A stretch of 5,722 nt of DNA from Acidimicrobiia bacterium UBA4744. Lineage in GTDB: Bacteria > Actinomycetota > Acidimicrobiia > Spongiisociales > UBA4744. Each line of letters opens with the position of its first letter. Position 1 is the first letter of the stretch. The notes beneath the pieces were generated by a model. The model had not been told where the DNA came from and made no database searches. It worked only from the letters and a program-made list of their open reading frames with translations. The DNA lies in NCBI GenBank assembly GCA_002403855.1, contig DHIO01000001.1, positions 1-5,722 on the forward strand, read 5' to 3'. Position numbers and translations under genes: made by a program. Positions 5,461 to 5,722 of the stretch are shown here, piece by piece.

Positions 5461-5466
5461 GAGGAG
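5461..5466 (+). promoter_or_regulatory. Ribosome binding site that sets the SulP GTG start
   Basis: GAGGAG sits 8 bases before GTG at 5475. It favours that start over the in-frame ATG at 5523, whose G-rich upstream run touches the codon and is too close to serve. Confidence 0.75.
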
Positions 5467-5474
5467 ACAAAGTC

Positions 5475-5722
5475 GTGTCGTCGACCTCTGACGATCAGCG
5501 AACAGCCGCCAAGTCCAGGGGGATGGCCCGCCTCCTGCCGGTGCTGCAGTGGGCGCCTCAATATCAGCGGGAGTGGCTGCGACCGGATTTGGTAGCCGGG
5601 TTGGCGGTGGCGGCGCTGGTCGTCCCGAAATCGCTGGGGTATGCGGGAATCGCCAAGGTCCCGATCCAGCACGGCCTCTACGCGGCGGCCGCCGGAACCA
5701 TCCTGTACGCCCTCTTCGGGAC
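5475..5722 (+). CDS. SulP/SLC26 family anion permease, 5' part (cut by window end)
   Basis: Only the first 82 codons are in the window; the frame is open at the edge. After a hydrophilic N-terminus (1-19), residues 20-82 show the SulP entry signature. LLPVLQWAPQYQREWLRPDL (20-39) is the conserved amphipathic lead-in, AGLAVAALVVPKSLGYAGIA (41-60) is the first membrane helix with its conserved proline (Pro51) and YA, and VPIQHGLYAAAAGTILYALF (62-81) is the second segment with the GLYAA motif. SulP proteins move anions such as sulfate, bicarbonate or carboxylates and normally run to 500-700 residues with a C-terminal STAS domain, which would lie beyond the window. Lys52 follows the conserved proline where Gln or Glu is frequent; a similar P-K variant exists, as far as I recall, in some actinobacterial members. 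The substrate cannot be assigned. Confidence 0.92.
   Translation, partial: MSSTSDDQRTAAKSRGMARLLPVLQWAPQYQREWLRPDLVAGLAVAALVVPKSLGYAGIAKVPIQHGLYAAAAGTILYALFG

Larger units (their letters stand above)
5186..5474. other. Divergent control region between GAP-family and SulP genes
   Basis: About 290 bases with no supported gene. Minus-strand frames here run into the SulP gene and are shadows. Besides the elements listed separately, it holds two perfect 10-base palindromes, GCGAGCTCGC (5301-5310) and CTCGGCCGAG (5321-5330), centred 20 bases apart. A 9-base direct repeat CGGGTACGA occurs at 5288-5296 and 5340-5348. CCTCG (5281-5285) and CGAGG (5294-5298) form a small inverted repeat. Such motifs are easier to get by chance in GC-rich DNA, so only their clustering is of note. 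Confidence 0.45.

Noticed and set aside
5253..5672. A 139-residue minus-strand frame across the divergent region and the SulP start
   Set aside because: Antisense to a clear SulP N-terminus with a good ribosome site; its product is Arg/Pro-rich with no domain.
1..5722. Mobile element, CRISPR array, tRNA or rRNA
   Set aside because: No transposase or integrase, no regularly spaced repeats, and no tRNA- or rRNA-like conserved segments were seen on either strand.

Overview
The window looks like a chromosomal segment of a GC-rich bacterium, most likely an actinobacterium from a lineage with little cultured representation. This is inferred from four things: the high GC content, a GAP/SfLAP-family membrane protein (a family concentrated in Actinomycetota), a VapB antitoxin of the kind abundant in mycobacteria, and a promoter that implies a leaderless mRNA. 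No rRNA, tRNA, insertion sequence, integrase or CRISPR array was seen. The genus cannot be named from the sequence.

Layout. Positions 1-235 hold no supported gene. A minus-strand gene (236-652) encodes a small protein with two helix-hairpin-helix motifs and a very basic lysine-rich tail, probably DNA-binding. A 424-base divergent intergenic region follows. Four plus-strand genes come next: a patatin-like phospholipase/esterase (1077-1943), a small four-helix membrane protein of unknown function (2108-2548), and a VapB/VapC toxin-antitoxin pair (2655-2891 and 2888-3286, overlapping by 4 bases). A nested hairpin (3287-3349) lies in the convergent gap. On the minus strand, a GAP-family six-helix protein (4507-5172) and an AI-2E-family transporter (3394-4485) form a probable two-gene operon. 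After a 302-base divergent region, the window ends inside the 5' part of a SulP/SLC26 anion permease gene on the plus strand (5475 to the edge).

How the parts work together. The tightest functional unit is vapBC. A near-consensus sigma-70-type promoter (TTGCCA, 17-base spacer, CATAAT) is covered by a 25-base near-perfect palindrome (11 of 12 pairs) that runs over the -10 element and into the vapB ATG. The predicted transcription start falls at or within a base or two of that ATG. This suggests a leaderless, autorepressed toxin-antitoxin operon. The three transport-type proteins at the right end share one divergent control region rich in small palindromes and repeats, but nothing in the sequence proves they serve one substrate.

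No clearly new multi-gene system is visible. The best candidates for a closer look are the palindromic, leaderless vapBC control region, the HhH plus lysine-rich-tail protein as a possible nucleoid-associated protein, and the patatin whose oxyanion-loop glycine appears to be alanine.
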